Made by a program: the position numbers and the translations under genes
Source: JBGTFE01 sp049799955
GTDB lineage: Bacteria; Acidobacteriota; Blastocatellia; Pyrinomonadales; Pyrinomonadaceae
Assembly: GCA_049799955.1 (NCBI GenBank)
Contig: JBARIW010000146.1
Coordinates: 8,497-72,496, forward strand
Length of the DNA: 64,000 nucleotides
Direction: 5' to 3'
Notes under the pieces: model-generated
The model's database searches: none
What the model saw: only the letters and a program-made list of their open reading frames with translations
What the model was told of the DNA's origin: nothing
Part shown: in pieces, positions 1 to 8,492 of the stretch
How positions within the stretch are numbered: the stretch's first letter is position 1
Layout: each line of letters opens with the position of its first letter

Positions 1-105
1 TGTTTTTGAGGAATTAAAAAGTTTGCTTTCGACCTTTGTGTGGCGAAGCGCAAAAAATGAAACCGCAAAAACGATTACCAAAATCGCAACTAACCGTTTT
101 TTCAT
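1..105 (-). CDS. partial exported or membrane-anchored protein, cut by window edge
   Basis: An ATG at 105 on the minus strand opens a frame that stays open to the window edge, giving 35 residues. It begins MKKRLVAILVIVFAVSFF, a basic start followed by a hydrophobic stretch, as in a signal peptide or N-terminal anchor. No strong ribosome binding site is visible. The rest of the protein lies outside the window, so no function can be given. It reads in the same direction as the GDT1-type gene upstream of it. Confidence 0.5.
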   Translation of the reverse strand, partial: MKKRLVAILVIVFAVSFFALRHTKVESKLFNSSKT

Positions 106-169
106 AGCGGAAAAATAATATCAAAAAACGACGATTCGACAAACCGAAATTCGACGCGCAAGCCGATAT

Positions 170-442
170 TTATAATTTTCCGAAAAGCATCAGAACGCCG
201 ATAATGATAAACGCGGCGGCGACGATGCGCTGAAGCCATTCGGTCGGGATATATTGCGAAAGAACGCCGCCGAACAGAACGCCGATGAGCGTTACGGCGA
301 CGAGCGCGAGCGAAGCGCCGAGAAAAACCGAGATTTTCGATTCGGTTTTGCCCGTCATCGTGATGACGGCAAGCTGTGTTTTATCGCCGAGCTCGGCTAA
401 AAAGAGAGTTAAAAAAGCGGTTCCGAAAATTTTCCAATCCAT
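170..442 (-). CDS. GDT1/TMEM165 family transporter, single-repeat form
   Basis: This 90-residue hydrophobic protein has the family signature ELGDKTQ near residue 17, the acidic motif E-x-G-D-K-T that lines the cation path in GDT1/TMEM165 (UPF0016) proteins. Known members move Mn2+ or Ca2+ across membranes. Eukaryotic members carry two such repeats, while many bacterial ones are about 90 residues with one repeat and are thought to work as oligomers. Three membrane segments are visible. I see no second half-size partner next to it. The family call is firm; the ion is inferred from the family. Confidence 0.88.
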   Translation of the reverse strand: MDWKIFGTAFLTLFLAELGDKTQLAVITMTGKTESKISVFLGASLALVAVTLIGVLFGGVLSQYIPTEWLQRIVAAAFIIIGVLMLFGKL

Positions 443-456
443 ACGAATAGATTACG

Positions 457-547
457 GATTCAAGATTTAAGATTCAAGATTCAAAATTCAAAATTGAAAG
501 ACAAAATCTTAAATCTTAAATCTTAAATCTTGAATCTTAAATCTTAA
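457..547. repeat. heptamer palindrome, word GATTCAA / ATCTTAA
   Basis: Six left-arm heptamers (gattcaa, gatttaa, gattcaa, gattcaa, aattcaa, aattgaa) run in phase from 457 to 498. After a 7-nt loop, six right-arm heptamers (atcttaa four exact plus variants) run from 506 to 547. The arms are approximate reverse complements. The last right-arm unit contains the stop codon of the next gene (minus strand, 544-546). Confidence 0.9.
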
Positions 548-1383
548 ACTCCAGTAATTTTTTCTAATTGTTTCGTAATTGAAAATTTATCGTAAAGCGG
601 TTTGCGGTGCTGTGTAAGCGCGTTGATTTTTTGCTTTACCTCGTTGCAGAGGGCGGAAAATTTTGGATTCGCGCCGAGCTTTTCCAGCATTTTTTGTAGA
701 ATTTCCATAATGCTCGCCGTAAAAAGCTTCGCGCTCACCTGCTCGCTCATCGTGATTTTGCCGTTGTCGTATCGAAAATTATTTGAAGCCGGGCTGAGAA
801 ACGGGTAATCCGTCGAGATTTCGCCGCGCGCTTTTTGAAAAGCCGCCGCGAAATCGAGATTTGCCTGCGCCAGAGTTTTATCAATCGTGCCGAGAAGCTC
901 GCCTATGAGATTAAGGAGCATCTGCCAATCGCCGGGCGAAAGATTTGTCTGCCGCGCTTTGTCTTCGACATTGTTTGTAAATTCGAGCGGCGGGCTTTGC
1001 GGTTTCGGAAGCTGAACGGAAATAGGTTTTATGTTCTGAATTGTCGGCGCTTTGGGAAGATTTTCGACCGTAATCTGCGCTTGCGGCGCGGCGACGGCTT
1101 CAGTTTCCTCAATTTCCTGATAAACATTAACGATTCCGCCCGGCTCGCGCGAACGAATCAAAATTCTTTGCAGCGCGTCCTCGCCCTCGGCGATACGCCC
1201 GGCAATTTGGTCGTGTTCGACGGCTTTTAGCTGATTGGCTTCATTCAGATAGATATTTGCTTCATAACCGCTCATCCCGACGTGAATTTTGCCCGCGAAA
1301 CCGCGGCGGCGAAGATAGCGTATTAACGCTTGCAAATTAACGAACGAAGTGTCTAAATTTTCGTGAATCGGGCGATGTTTCAT
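544..1383 (-). CDS. hypothetical protein, two-part, unknown function
   Basis: I do not recognise this 279-residue protein. The start is taken as ATG at 1383 (MKHRPIHENLDTS); an upstream TTG at 1434 would add 17 residues that look non-coding. Residues 1-95 form a compact alpha/beta-looking block (LIRYLRRRGFAGKIHVG, then a segment rich in Glu and Gln) reminiscent of DUF4388-type domains. Residues 95-150 are a Pro/Ala/Gln linker, and 150-279 are helical. No signal peptide or membrane segment is seen, so it is probably cytoplasmic. Its stop codon lies inside the heptamer palindrome at 457-547. Confidence 0.7.
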   Translation of the reverse strand: MKHRPIHENLDTSFVNLQALIRYLRRRGFAGKIHVGMSGYEANIYLNEANQLKAVEHDQIAGRIAEGEDALQRILIRSREPGGIVNVYQEIEETEAVAAPQAQITVENLPKAPTIQNIKPISVQLPKPQSPPLEFTNNVEDKARQTNLSPGDWQMLLNLIGELLGTIDKTLAQANLDFAAAFQKARGEISTDYPFLSPASNNFRYDNGKITMSEQVSAKLFTASIMEILQKMLEKLGANPKFSALCNEVKQKINALTQHRKPLYDKFSITKQLEKITGV

Positions 1384-1545
1384 TTTTTGGCGGAAGGAGA
1401 GTTTTAGTTTAGTAGACCGGACTGAAAAGCGCAATTTTATATATTTTTCGCGCTTTGTGATATAAAAATGCTAATTTCGCATAATTTCCATTGCATCTTT
1501 CGCAATTTTCGTTCAAAATTCGCAACAAAGCAGTTGTAAAGAAGG

Positions 1546-1629
1546 TTTCAAATCCCAAGTTTCAAATTTCGGTTTTAGGTCTTTGGTTTTCGGTTTTAGC
1601 AAAAACCAAAAGCCCAAAGCCAAAAACCA
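1546..1629. repeat. heptamer palindrome, word TTTCGGT / AAAGCCA
   Basis: Heptamers tttcaaa, tcccaag, tttcaaa, tttcggt, tttaggt, ctttggt, tttcggt run in phase from 1546 to 1594. The complementary set aaaacca, aaagccc, aaagcca, aaaacca runs from 1602 to 1629. It lies in the divergent spacer between the hypothetical gene and the amino acid permease, 28 nt before the permease start. Confidence 0.85.
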
Positions 1630-1657
1630 TAAATAAAATCGCAAACATAAATAAACT

Positions 1658-3451
1658 ATGAGCAAATCTTTATTTCGTAAAAAATCTATCGCGCAGATTC
1701 AGGCAGATGCCGCCGCCGGTTTTTCCGATGCGGAAACCGTTTCTCTGCGCCGCTCGCTCGGAACATTTGATTTAACGATGCTCGGCATCGCGGCGATTAT
1801 CGGCGCGGGCATTTTCGCAATGGTCGGACAGGCTTCGAATCGAGGCGGTCCGGCGGTCGTTATTCTTTTCATTTTCGCGGCTGTCGCCTGCGGATTTTCC
1901 GCGCTTTGTTATGCGGAATTCGCCTCGAAAATCCCGATTGCAGGCTCGGCTTACACCTACGCTTACGCCAGTTTCGGCGAGCTTCTGGCGTGGATTATCG
2001 GCTGGGATTTGCTGGTCGAATACGCTATCGGCAACATCGCCGTCGCCATTTCGTGGAGCGATTATTTTACGAGCTTGCTTGCCAGCAACGGCATTAATAT
2101 TCCGCTCAATTACACGATGGATTATCGTACGGCGCATCTCGGTTTTGAAGCCGTAACGGAAGCGATGAAAGGCGGAACGGCGACGGTTGAGAGCTTAAAA
2201 GCGACTTGCACCGCCGCAACCGCGACAGTCAACTGCGGTCAAATTGAAGCTTTTAACGCATGGACGAACGCGCCGCATATCGGCGGCTTGCCGGTAATTG
2301 CTGACTTGCCCGCGCTCGGCATCGTTTTTCTTATCACCTGTCTGGTTTACATCGGCATCCGCGAATCGAAAACCGCTTCGAACATAATGGTCGCGCTGAA
2401 GCTTGCGGTTATCCTTCTGGTCATCGTCGTCGGCGCGTTTTTTGTCAAAACGGCAAACTGGACGCCGTTTATGCCGAACGGTTTCGGCGGCGTGATGACG
2501 GGCGTTTCCGCCGTATTTTTCGCGTATATCGGTTTCGACGCGCTCTCGACGACCGCCGAAGAATGTAAAGACCCGTATAAAACTCTGCCGCGCGGAATGA
2601 TTTATTCGCTTTTGATATGCACGGTTTTATACGTCATTCTCGCGCTGGTTCTGACCGGAATGGTTTCCTACACGAAACTTGCGGTCGGCGACCCGCTCGC
2701 GTTCGTTTTCGGACCGGAAGGCGTCAATATTCCGTGGATTTCGGGTGTTATCGCCGTCAGCGCGATTATCGCAATTGCGACCGTTTTGCTCGTTTTCCAG
2801 CTCGGTCAGCCGCGTCTCTGGATGGCGATGAGCCGCGACGGGCTTCTGCCGAAAATCTTTTCGTCGATTCACCCGAAATTCAGAACGCCGTGGTTTTCGA
2901 CGATTCTGACGGGCTTTATGGTGGCGATTCCGGCGCTGTTTATGAATCTTTCGGAAGTTACGGATTTATCGGTTATCGGAACGCTGTTCGCGTTCATCAT
3001 CGTCTGCGCGGGCGTGCTGGTTAAAGACAAGGAATTTGCGGGCAGCAAGCGCTTTGTGCCGTATATCGATTCGTCTTGGATTGTCCCGATTTTGTTCGCG
3101 GGCATTATGATTGCGCTCTTTTACTTTAACGGCGACGCGATAACGAGATTTTTAACCGATTTTACGCCGACCGAAACAGGCGAAACGATGCTCGGCACGT
3201 TTTCGCACAAAATTCCGTATTACGTTTTCATTCTTTTAGCCTTTGTGATGACGTATCTTTCGGTGGCAAAACGTCTTTCGCTGATTCCGGTTCTCGGCGT
3301 GATGTCGTGCGCGTATTTGATGACCGAACTCGGCATCACCAACTGGATACGCTTTGCCATCTGGCTGATTGTCGGTATGGTCGTTTATTTCTTTTACAGC
3401 TACACGCACAGCAAGCTGCATATGCGAGAGGAAGCGGCGGCGGAAACTTAG
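1658..3451 (+). CDS. APC-superfamily amino acid permease
   Basis: A 597-residue polytopic inner-membrane protein. After a 40-residue cytoplasmic tail, the first membrane helix carries GIAAIIGAGIFAMVGQA, the unwound GxG substrate-binding segment typical of APC amino acid transporters. The following CYAEFASKIPIAGSAYTYAY block is the conserved TM2-3 region of the cationic amino acid transporter (CAT/YfnA-like) group. About 12-14 helices are visible, with a larger soluble insert near residues 150-215. Likely role is proton-coupled uptake of an amino acid, perhaps a cationic one; the substrate cannot be read from the sequence. Confidence 0.9.
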   Translation: MSKSLFRKKSIAQIQADAAAGFSDAETVSLRRSLGTFDLTMLGIAAIIGAGIFAMVGQASNRGGPAVVILFIFAAVACGFSALCYAEFASKIPIAGSAYTYAYASFGELLAWIIGWDLLVEYAIGNIAVAISWSDYFTSLLASNGINIPLNYTMDYRTAHLGFEAVTEAMKGGTATVESLKATCTAATATVNCGQIEAFNAWTNAPHIGGLPVIADLPALGIVFLITCLVYIGIRESKTASNIMVALKLAVILLVIVVGAFFVKTANWTPFMPNGFGGVMTGVSAVFFAYIGFDALSTTAEECKDPYKTLPRGMIYSLLICTVLYVILALVLTGMVSYTKLAVGDPLAFVFGPEGVNIPWISGVIAVSAIIAIATVLLVFQLGQPRLWMAMSRDGLLPKIFSSIHPKFRTPWFSTILTGFMVAIPALFMNLSEVTDLSVIGTLFAFIIVCAGVLVKDKEFAGSKRFVPYIDSSWIVPILFAGIMIALFYFNGDAITRFLTDFTPTETGETMLGTFSHKIPYYVFILLAFVMTYLSVAKRLSLIPVLGVMSCAYLMTELGITNWIRFAIWLIVGMVVYFFYSYTHSKLHMREEAAAET

Positions 3452-3462
3452 GCGCGTGAATC

Positions 3463-3497
3463 GAGAGCGGATAAAACTCGATAACTTATCCGCTCTC
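3463..3497 (+). terminator. hairpin after the permease gene
   Basis: A perfect 12-bp stem (gagagcggataa at 3463-3474 with ttatccgctctc at 3486-3497) with an 11-nt loop starts 11 nt after the permease stop. No T-run follows, so it may be a weak terminator or a 3'-end stabiliser. Confidence 0.6.
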
Positions 3498-3562
3498 AAC
3501 CAAAAAATGTTGTAAAAGACACCCGGAAAGGTTTATAATTTCATTAAATTTGGAGGAGAATT

Positions 3563-4054
3563 ATGAAAAGAAAAATTATTTTGTTATTCGCGCTTTCACT
3601 GATTTTGACGGCTTCGACAGTTTTCGCACAACAGGAAACGGATAATTTTCTGGGCAAGTGGAAGCTCGCCGAAACAGGAAATAAATGGCTGGAAAAATAC
3701 GGCGTCGAATCGATGACGATAAACGTCAGCGAAGAGAACGGTAAACTGATAATTGAGAGAAGCGGTAAAAGCTCCATATATAAATCTCTCTCGCCGTCTT
3801 CTACGGAAGTTTATAATATCAATGAGGATACGGAAATCTCTTTTCCTGACGCGCGTTATTCTGTCGGTGTTCAATATCGCCGGTTGAGAATTTTAAATGC
3901 TAACAAACTGCAATTTTTAACGAAAATTAAACCGGCAGATTTAGGTGAAACGCTAACGAGAGCGACGTGGATTCTTTCCGAAGACGGTAAAACTCTGACC
4001 GTCAAGCAGGAAGGCATGTACGGCACTAACAAAATAGTTTTTACAAAACAGTAA
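3563..4054 (+). CDS. secreted protein of unknown function, tandem paralogue 1
   Basis: A 163-residue protein with a clear signal peptide (MKRKIILLFALSLILTAS, cleavage near FAQQ) and a strong GGAGGAG ribosome binding site. The mature part starts FLGKWKLAE and ends SEDGKTLTVKQEGMYG followed by a KIVFTKQ tail, suggesting a small beta-barrel of lipocalin-like type. It is the first of three consecutive genes sharing this frame: signal peptide, (G)xWxL, ESMT, then SEDGKTL and a lysine-rich tail. Function is unknown; the arrangement points to local duplication. Confidence 0.75.
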   Translation: MKRKIILLFALSLILTASTVFAQQETDNFLGKWKLAETGNKWLEKYGVESMTINVSEENGKLIIERSGKSSIYKSLSPSSTEVYNINEDTEISFPDARYSVGVQYRRLRILNANKLQFLTKIKPADLGETLTRATWILSEDGKTLTVKQEGMYGTNKIVFTKQ

Positions 4055-4090
4055 GCGGTTCCAAAAAATTCACCGGCAGGAAGATTGAAT

Positions 4091-4564
4091 ATGAAAAAGA
4101 ATGTAATTTTAATGGCGATTGTTACGATTTTTCTGACAGCTTCAACAATTTTTGCCCAGCAGAAAACCGGCAATTTTCTGGGAACATGGAAGCTCGCCGA
4201 AACAAATAACCGGACGAACGAGCTGAATATTAAATCGATGACGATAACCGTTACCGAAACGGACAAGGATTTGATAATCGAGAGAAATACTCAAAAATCC
4301 GACATCGGTTTTTCGTCCAAGAATATTTATAAGACCAGCGGAGCGACGACGACCTCGCTTGTCGGCGGACGTTTCGGCGGTCTCGAAACGCAGTTTTTAC
4401 GATTTGTAAAGAACAACAAACTTGAGCTTTTATGGGCATTTCAGGGAGAAAGGGACGGAAGGTCAAGCAGGGAAATCTGGACGGTTTCCGAAGACGGTAA
4501 AACTCTGACCGTCTTACAGAAAGGCGCTTATATTTCCGGCAAATTGGTTTTTACAAAACAGTAA
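4091..4564 (+). CDS. secreted protein of unknown function, tandem paralogue 2
   Basis: A 157-residue paralogue of the gene just upstream. Start is ATG at 4091 with AGGAAG upstream; a TTG six nt earlier is less likely. The signal peptide runs to about FAQQ. The mature domain shows FLGTWKLAE, a central KSMTITVTE, and ends SEDGKTLTVLQKGAY with a KLVFTKQ tail. Even nucleotide identity to the first copy is visible at the 3' end (the gaagacggtaaaactctgac stretch occurs in both). The 36-nt spacing and shared direction suggest co-transcription. Confidence 0.75.
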   Translation: MKKNVILMAIVTIFLTASTIFAQQKTGNFLGTWKLAETNNRTNELNIKSMTITVTETDKDLIIERNTQKSDIGFSSKNIYKTSGATTTSLVGGRFGGLETQFLRFVKNNKLELLWAFQGERDGRSSREIWTVSEDGKTLTVLQKGAYISGKLVFTKQ

Positions 4565-4586
4565 AAATCATTCGGGGTAATTTTAT

Positions 4587-5459
4587 ATGAAAAAGATTTT
4601 ATTTTTAACAGCAATGTTTTGCCTGCTGGCAATTTCGGCTTCTGCTCAAAACAAGACGGATTTTTCGGGCGATTGGGAACTCGATACCGTTCAAAGCAAG
4701 ATGGACGAGCGAATGCGCGTCGAATCGATGACGATGAAGGTTCAGCAGACCGAAAAGGATATAACGGTCGGAACTTTCACGAAACGAGCCGTCTCGAATG
4801 AAGGCGGAATGAATCGCGGCGGCACTACGCCGACAGCTTTGACTTACAGTCTCGAAGGCAAAAAAACCAAAGCGGAAGTCGGCGGCGGAATGATGGCGGG
4901 AACGGCGACGCTCAAAGCTTCTCTCGGCGCGGACGGTAAACTGAATTTGTCTTCCGTCCGCAATATAAATACGCAGATGGGCGCGATGACGATAACCGTC
5001 AATGAAACGTGGGAACTTGCGGACGGCGGCAAAACTCTGAAAGTTACGCGCAATATGGAAACGCCGCGCGGCGCGCAGAATTCGGAATTGGTTTTTGCGA
5101 AAAAAGATTCGGCGTCCGTTTCTGCCGAAACGCCGAAAATCGATACAGCCGTTACCAATTCGGCTAAGCTGCCAACGCCGAAAACCATTTCGGGCGGCGT
5201 GCTCAACAGTAAGGCGAAAAATCTCGCAAAACCTGTGTATCCGGAAGCCGCCAGAGCCGTCAAAGCGAGCGGCGCGGTCAATGTGCAGGTAACGATTGAC
5301 GAACAGGGAAATGTAATCTCGGCAAGCGCCGTCAGCGGTCATCCTTTGCTCAGAAAAGCATCGGAAGACGCGGCGCGGGCGTCGAAGTTTTCACCGACAA
5401 TGCTCGAAGGCGTTCCGGTAAAAGTTACCGGAATCGTTATTTATAATTTCGTCCCTTAA
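4587..5459 (+). CDS. secreted protein with TonB C-terminal domain, tandem paralogue 3
   Basis: A 290-residue exported protein with signal peptide to about SASAQ. Residues 20-175 repeat the domain of the two upstream genes (FSGDWELD, ESMTMKVQQ, ADGGKTLKV, ELVFAKK). After a linker, residues 205-290 form a TonB C-terminal-like domain (KPVYPEAARAVKASGAV, VTIDEQGNVISA, ending in a short beta strand). TonB domains normally bind outer-membrane receptors or other envelope partners. Here there is no N-terminal membrane anchor, so it is probably a periplasmic protein and not a classical energy transducer. Confidence 0.85.
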   Translation: MKKILFLTAMFCLLAISASAQNKTDFSGDWELDTVQSKMDERMRVESMTMKVQQTEKDITVGTFTKRAVSNEGGMNRGGTTPTALTYSLEGKKTKAEVGGGMMAGTATLKASLGADGKLNLSSVRNINTQMGAMTITVNETWELADGGKTLKVTRNMETPRGAQNSELVFAKKDSASVSAETPKIDTAVTNSAKLPTPKTISGGVLNSKAKNLAKPVYPEAARAVKASGAVNVQVTIDEQGNVISASAVSGHPLLRKASEDAARASKFSPTMLEGVPVKVTGIVIYNFVP

Positions 5460-5483
5460 TCGATACAACTTCGGGAGAAAGCA

Positions 5484-5509
5484 GCGGGAGTTTCGGCTCT
5501 CGCTTTTTT
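5484..5509 (+). terminator. rho-independent terminator
   Basis: Stem gcgggag / ctctcgc (one G-T pair) with a 6-nt loop, directly followed by six T residues, 25 nt after the stop of the TonB-domain gene. Confidence 0.85.
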
Positions 5510-5528
5510 ATGTTCTAATTTATCCGAT

Positions 5529-5993
5529 ATGAAAATTCGCCCGGTTATAAAGCAGGATGTGCCAAAAATTATCAAGCTTATCGGCGACGTTTGGGCGGAA
5601 TTCGACTGCGTTTTTGTCGTCGAACAGGAAGAAACGCATCTGCTCGCGCCGGATGAATATTTTCGCGCGAAAGACGGCGAATTCTGGGTTGTGGTCGAGA
5701 AAAACGAAATCGTCGCAACCGTCGCCGTAATGATGCTCGGCGAAAAAACGGGCGAGCTGAAGTCGCTTTACGTCCGCAAAGATTTTCGACGGCAGGGATT
5801 GGGCGAAAAATTAACCACGCTCGTCATAAAATACGCGCAGATGAAGGGCGCGAAAGAGATGATTTTGTGGTCTGACACCAGATTTACAAAGGCGCACAAG
5901 CTTTACGAAAGACTCGGTTTTAAAAATGTCAGTAGTCGCGAGCCGGATGGTTTGAACAGCTCAAAAGAGTTTGGCTTCAAGCGGAACATTTAA
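5529..5993 (+). CDS. GNAT-family N-acetyltransferase
   Basis: A 154-residue cytoplasmic protein with the GNAT fold. The acetyl-CoA binding motif A is LYVRKDFRRQGLGEKLT (near residues 78-94), where R-R-Q-G-L-G matches the Q/R-x-x-G-x-G/A pyrophosphate loop. The C-terminal HKLYERLGFKN is the usual motif B region. Substrate is unknown. The stop codon (TAA at 5991-5993) lies inside the first heptamer of the adjoining palindrome, so the gene end may have been set by that repeat. Confidence 0.88.
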   Translation: MKIRPVIKQDVPKIIKLIGDVWAEFDCVFVVEQEETHLLAPDEYFRAKDGEFWVVVEKNEIVATVAVMMLGEKTGELKSLYVRKDFRRQGLGEKLTTLVIKYAQMKGAKEMILWSDTRFTKAHKLYERLGFKNVSSREPDGLNSSKEFGFKRNI

Positions 5994-6063
5994 CATTTAA
6001 CATTTATCATTTATCATTAAACACGAATTCTTCTGATAGATGTTAAATGTTAAATGTTAAATG
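5987..6063. repeat. heptamer palindrome, word CATTTAA / TTAAATG, with unique core
   Basis: Units catttaa, catttaa, catttat, catttat, cattaaa run in phase from 5987 to 6021. A core with cacgaattcttctgata follows, then ttaaatg three times in phase at 6043-6063. The same core, inverted, is at about 40966-40983. The repeat supplies the upstream gene's stop and the start codon of NAD kinase at 6054. Confidence 0.92.
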
Positions 6064-6935
6064 ACGGAATAAAATGCGTTGGCGTCGTCGTCAAGCCGAA
6101 TCACAAAGAGGCTTGGGCGACGGCTTGCGAGCTGTCAGAATGGCTCGAAAAGCGCGGCATCGGGCTGATAGGCAAGCCGCATGAGGAAACGGAAAGAGTC
6201 AACGCCGAAAAATGCGAGATTGACACGGTTGAAAGCGAAAAGTTTAAATCCGAAGCCGATTTAATCGTCGTTTTAGGCGGCGACGGCACGATGCTTTCGA
6301 CGGCGCGGCTGACCGGAAATCGTGAAGTTCCGGTGCTTGGAATCAATTACGGAAGTCTCGGCTATCTGACCGAATTTCGCATCGAGGAAATGTTCGCCGC
6401 GCTCGAAGAAATTCTTTCGGGACACTATGAGCTCGACCGCCGCGTGATGCTCGAAGTCGAACACCGGCGCGGCGCGGAATTGCTCGGCAAAGGTCGCGTT
6501 CTGAATGATGTCGTCATCAACAAAGCGGCGCTGGCGCGAATTATCGAAATCGAAGTCAGTCTTAATCATCTTTTCGTCAACAGCTTTCGCGCGGACGGCT
6601 TGATTATCGCCACGCCGACCGGCTCGACCGCGTATAATCTTTCGGCAGGCGGACCGATTGTTTATCCTTCGATGGAGGCGGTCGTGCTGACGCCGATTTG
6701 TCCTTTTACGCTGACAAATCGCCCGATTGTCATTCCCGACGACGCGGAGATAAACCTGACTTTGAAGAACGAGAGCGACGGCGTGGCGCTGACGCTCGAC
6801 GGGCAAATCGGCTATTCGATGAAGACGGGCGACACGGTTTCGATTCGCAAAAGCCCGACGACGTTTAATCTCGTCCAGCCGCCGAACAGAAATTATTTCG
6901 ACGTGCTCAGAAACAAGCTGAAATGGGGACGATAA
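6054..6935 (+). CDS. nadK: NAD kinase
   Basis: A 293-residue protein that phosphorylates NAD to NADP using ATP or polyphosphate. The hallmark GGDGT is at residues 75-79, followed by NYGSLGYLTEF, the NE/D-like VLNDVVINK stretch, and the glycine-rich ATPTGSTAYNLSAGGPI substrate site. Length and motif order match bacterial NadK. The only plausible start, ATG at 6054, is the end of a ttaaatg heptamer, and no ribosome binding site is visible upstream. This cytoplasmic enzyme is normally essential. Confidence 0.95.
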   Translation: MLNDGIKCVGVVVKPNHKEAWATACELSEWLEKRGIGLIGKPHEETERVNAEKCEIDTVESEKFKSEADLIVVLGGDGTMLSTARLTGNREVPVLGINYGSLGYLTEFRIEEMFAALEEILSGHYELDRRVMLEVEHRRGAELLGKGRVLNDVVINKAALARIIEIEVSLNHLFVNSFRADGLIIATPTGSTAYNLSAGGPIVYPSMEAVVLTPICPFTLTNRPIVIPDDAEINLTLKNESDGVALTLDGQIGYSMKTGDTVSIRKSPTTFNLVQPPNRNYFDVLRNKLKWGR

Positions 6936-6938
6936 TTC

Positions 6939-6980
6939 GATTTTGGATTTTAGATTTTGGATTTTGGATTTCAAATTTAG
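6939..6980. repeat. single-arm heptamer repeat, word GATTTTG
   Basis: Five heptamers starting with gatt (gattttg, gatttta, gattttg, gattttg, gatttca) and one aatttag run in phase from 6939 to 6980, directly after the nadK stop. No complementary arm is present, so this is a half-element compared with the palindromes elsewhere. Confidence 0.85.
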
Positions 6981-7001
6981 ACTGAAAATTAAAGAAAAAC
7001 T

Positions 7002-8414
7002 ATGGCTGAAACTAATCAGGACAAAAAACAAAAGAATCCGGCTCCCGATGAATACGAGCGCGAGCTTGCGACCGATTTGGACGACGAAACGGCAGACAAG
7101 CCGAAAGGCATGGCGCTGCACACGAAGATTTTAATCGGTTTGCTAATCGGCGTCATCGGCGGAGTAATTGTTAACCGCTACGTTAGCCCCGACACGACAA
7201 ATTTTGTTATCAAGCAGTTTACCGAGCCAATCGGGCAGCTTTTCTTAAATCTCCTGCTGATGATTGTCGTGCCGCTCGTTTTTTCTTCGTTAATCGTCGG
7301 CGTCGCGGGCATCGGCGATATTCGCAAGCTCGGTCGCATCGGTTTAAAATCTTTCGCTTATTGTCTGGTTATCTCGGCAATTTCGGTCGTTATCGGTTTG
7401 TTTCTGGCAAACACGATTCAGCCGGGCAAACGGATTGCGGACGATACGAAAGCGAGAATGGAGCAGCAATTCGGCGGCGATGCGGCAAAAAGGGTTGAAG
7501 ACCAAAAAAAAGCGGATGAAGTCGCCAAAGCGGATACGGCATTGATGTCGGTCGTCAAAACCGTCGTGCCGAGCAATGCTTTCAATTCGATTTCGGGCGC
7601 GAACCCGAATATGCTTCACCTGATGTTTTTCGCCCTTGTTATCGGCATCGCGATTACGCTGCTTCCGGCGTCGGCTTCAAAGCCTTTTGTCGGCGTGATG
7701 GATTCGCTGTTTCAGATAACCTCGAAGATTATCGACATCATCATGAAATTCGCGCCGTATGCCGTCGCTTGCCTGATTTTTACAAACGTCGCGCGTTTCG
7801 GGCTTGAGCTTCTCGGCGCGCTCGGGTGGTTTGTCGTAACGGTTCTGCTCGGCTTGGGCTTGCATATGTTCGGCGTTTATTCGCTGTCGGTCTGGTTTTT
7901 GTCGAAAATCAATCCGCTCGAATTTTTCAAACGCGTGCGAACGGTGATTGTTACGGCGTTTTCGACTTCCTCGTCAAACGCGACTTTGCCGACCGCCTTG
8001 AGAGTTTCCGAAGAAAATCTCAGCGTTCCGAAAGAAATCAACAGCTTTGTTCTGACGGTCGGCGCGACCGCCAATCAAAACGGCACGGCTTTGTATGAAG
8101 GCGTTACCGTCCTGTTTCTGGCGCAGCTCGCTTTGCCCGAGCCTTTGTCGCTCGGAACACAGTTGATGGTCGTTTATCTCGCCATTCTAGGCGGCATCGG
8201 AACGGCGGGCGTGCCGAGCGGCTCGATTCCGTTTATCATCGGAATTCTGGCGATGATTGGCGTCAATCCCGCGCTGATTGCGATTATCCTCGGCGTTGAT
8301 AGAATTCTGGATATGTGCCGCACGACTCTAAACGTCGTCGGCGATATTACGGCGGCGACATTCGTTGCCCGAAGCGAAGGCTACGAGCTTTTGAAAGAAC
8401 CGGAAAAAATTTAG
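7002..8414 (+). CDS. dicarboxylate/amino acid:cation symporter (DAACS family)
   Basis: A 470-residue inner-membrane transporter of the glutamate/C4-dicarboxylate family (GltP/DctA-like). A charged 45-residue N-terminal tail precedes the helices. The family motifs are present: STSSSNATLPTAL (the serine-rich hairpin 1 tip), the NQNGTALYEG stretch of TM7, and GTAGVPSGSI (hairpin 2), then DRILDMCRTTLNVVGD (TM8), whose Asp and Arg contact substrate. It would import an acidic amino acid or dicarboxylate with Na+ or H+. An insert of about 50 residues near 135-185 is longer than usual. Confidence 0.93.
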   Translation: MAETNQDKKQKNPAPDEYERELATDLDDETADKPKGMALHTKILIGLLIGVIGGVIVNRYVSPDTTNFVIKQFTEPIGQLFLNLLLMIVVPLVFSSLIVGVAGIGDIRKLGRIGLKSFAYCLVISAISVVIGLFLANTIQPGKRIADDTKARMEQQFGGDAAKRVEDQKKADEVAKADTALMSVVKTVVPSNAFNSISGANPNMLHLMFFALVIGIAITLLPASASKPFVGVMDSLFQITSKIIDIIMKFAPYAVACLIFTNVARFGLELLGALGWFVVTVLLGLGLHMFGVYSLSVWFLSKINPLEFFKRVRTVIVTAFSTSSSNATLPTALRVSEENLSVPKEINSFVLTVGATANQNGTALYEGVTVLFLAQLALPEPLSLGTQLMVVYLAILGGIGTAGVPSGSIPFIIGILAMIGVNPALIAIILGVDRILDMCRTTLNVVGDITAATFVARSEGYELLKEPEKI

Positions 8415-8433
8415 GCTCGATAACGATAAACGC

Positions 8434-8492
8434 GCCCGCGCTTAAGCTCGAAAGGTTTTATCTTTTTCGCTTTAGCGCGGGCAAAATTTTTT
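8434..8492. terminator. convergent terminator hairpin
   Basis: Stem gcccgcgcttaag (8434-8446) with ctttagcgcgggc (8470-8482), one mismatch, then aaaa and a T-run on the plus strand. It sits between the symporter and the convergent glycosyltransferase gene and could serve both. Confidence 0.75.

Noticed and set aside
4605..5342. 245-codon open frame on the minus strand
   Set aside because: Antisense shadow of the TonB-domain gene.
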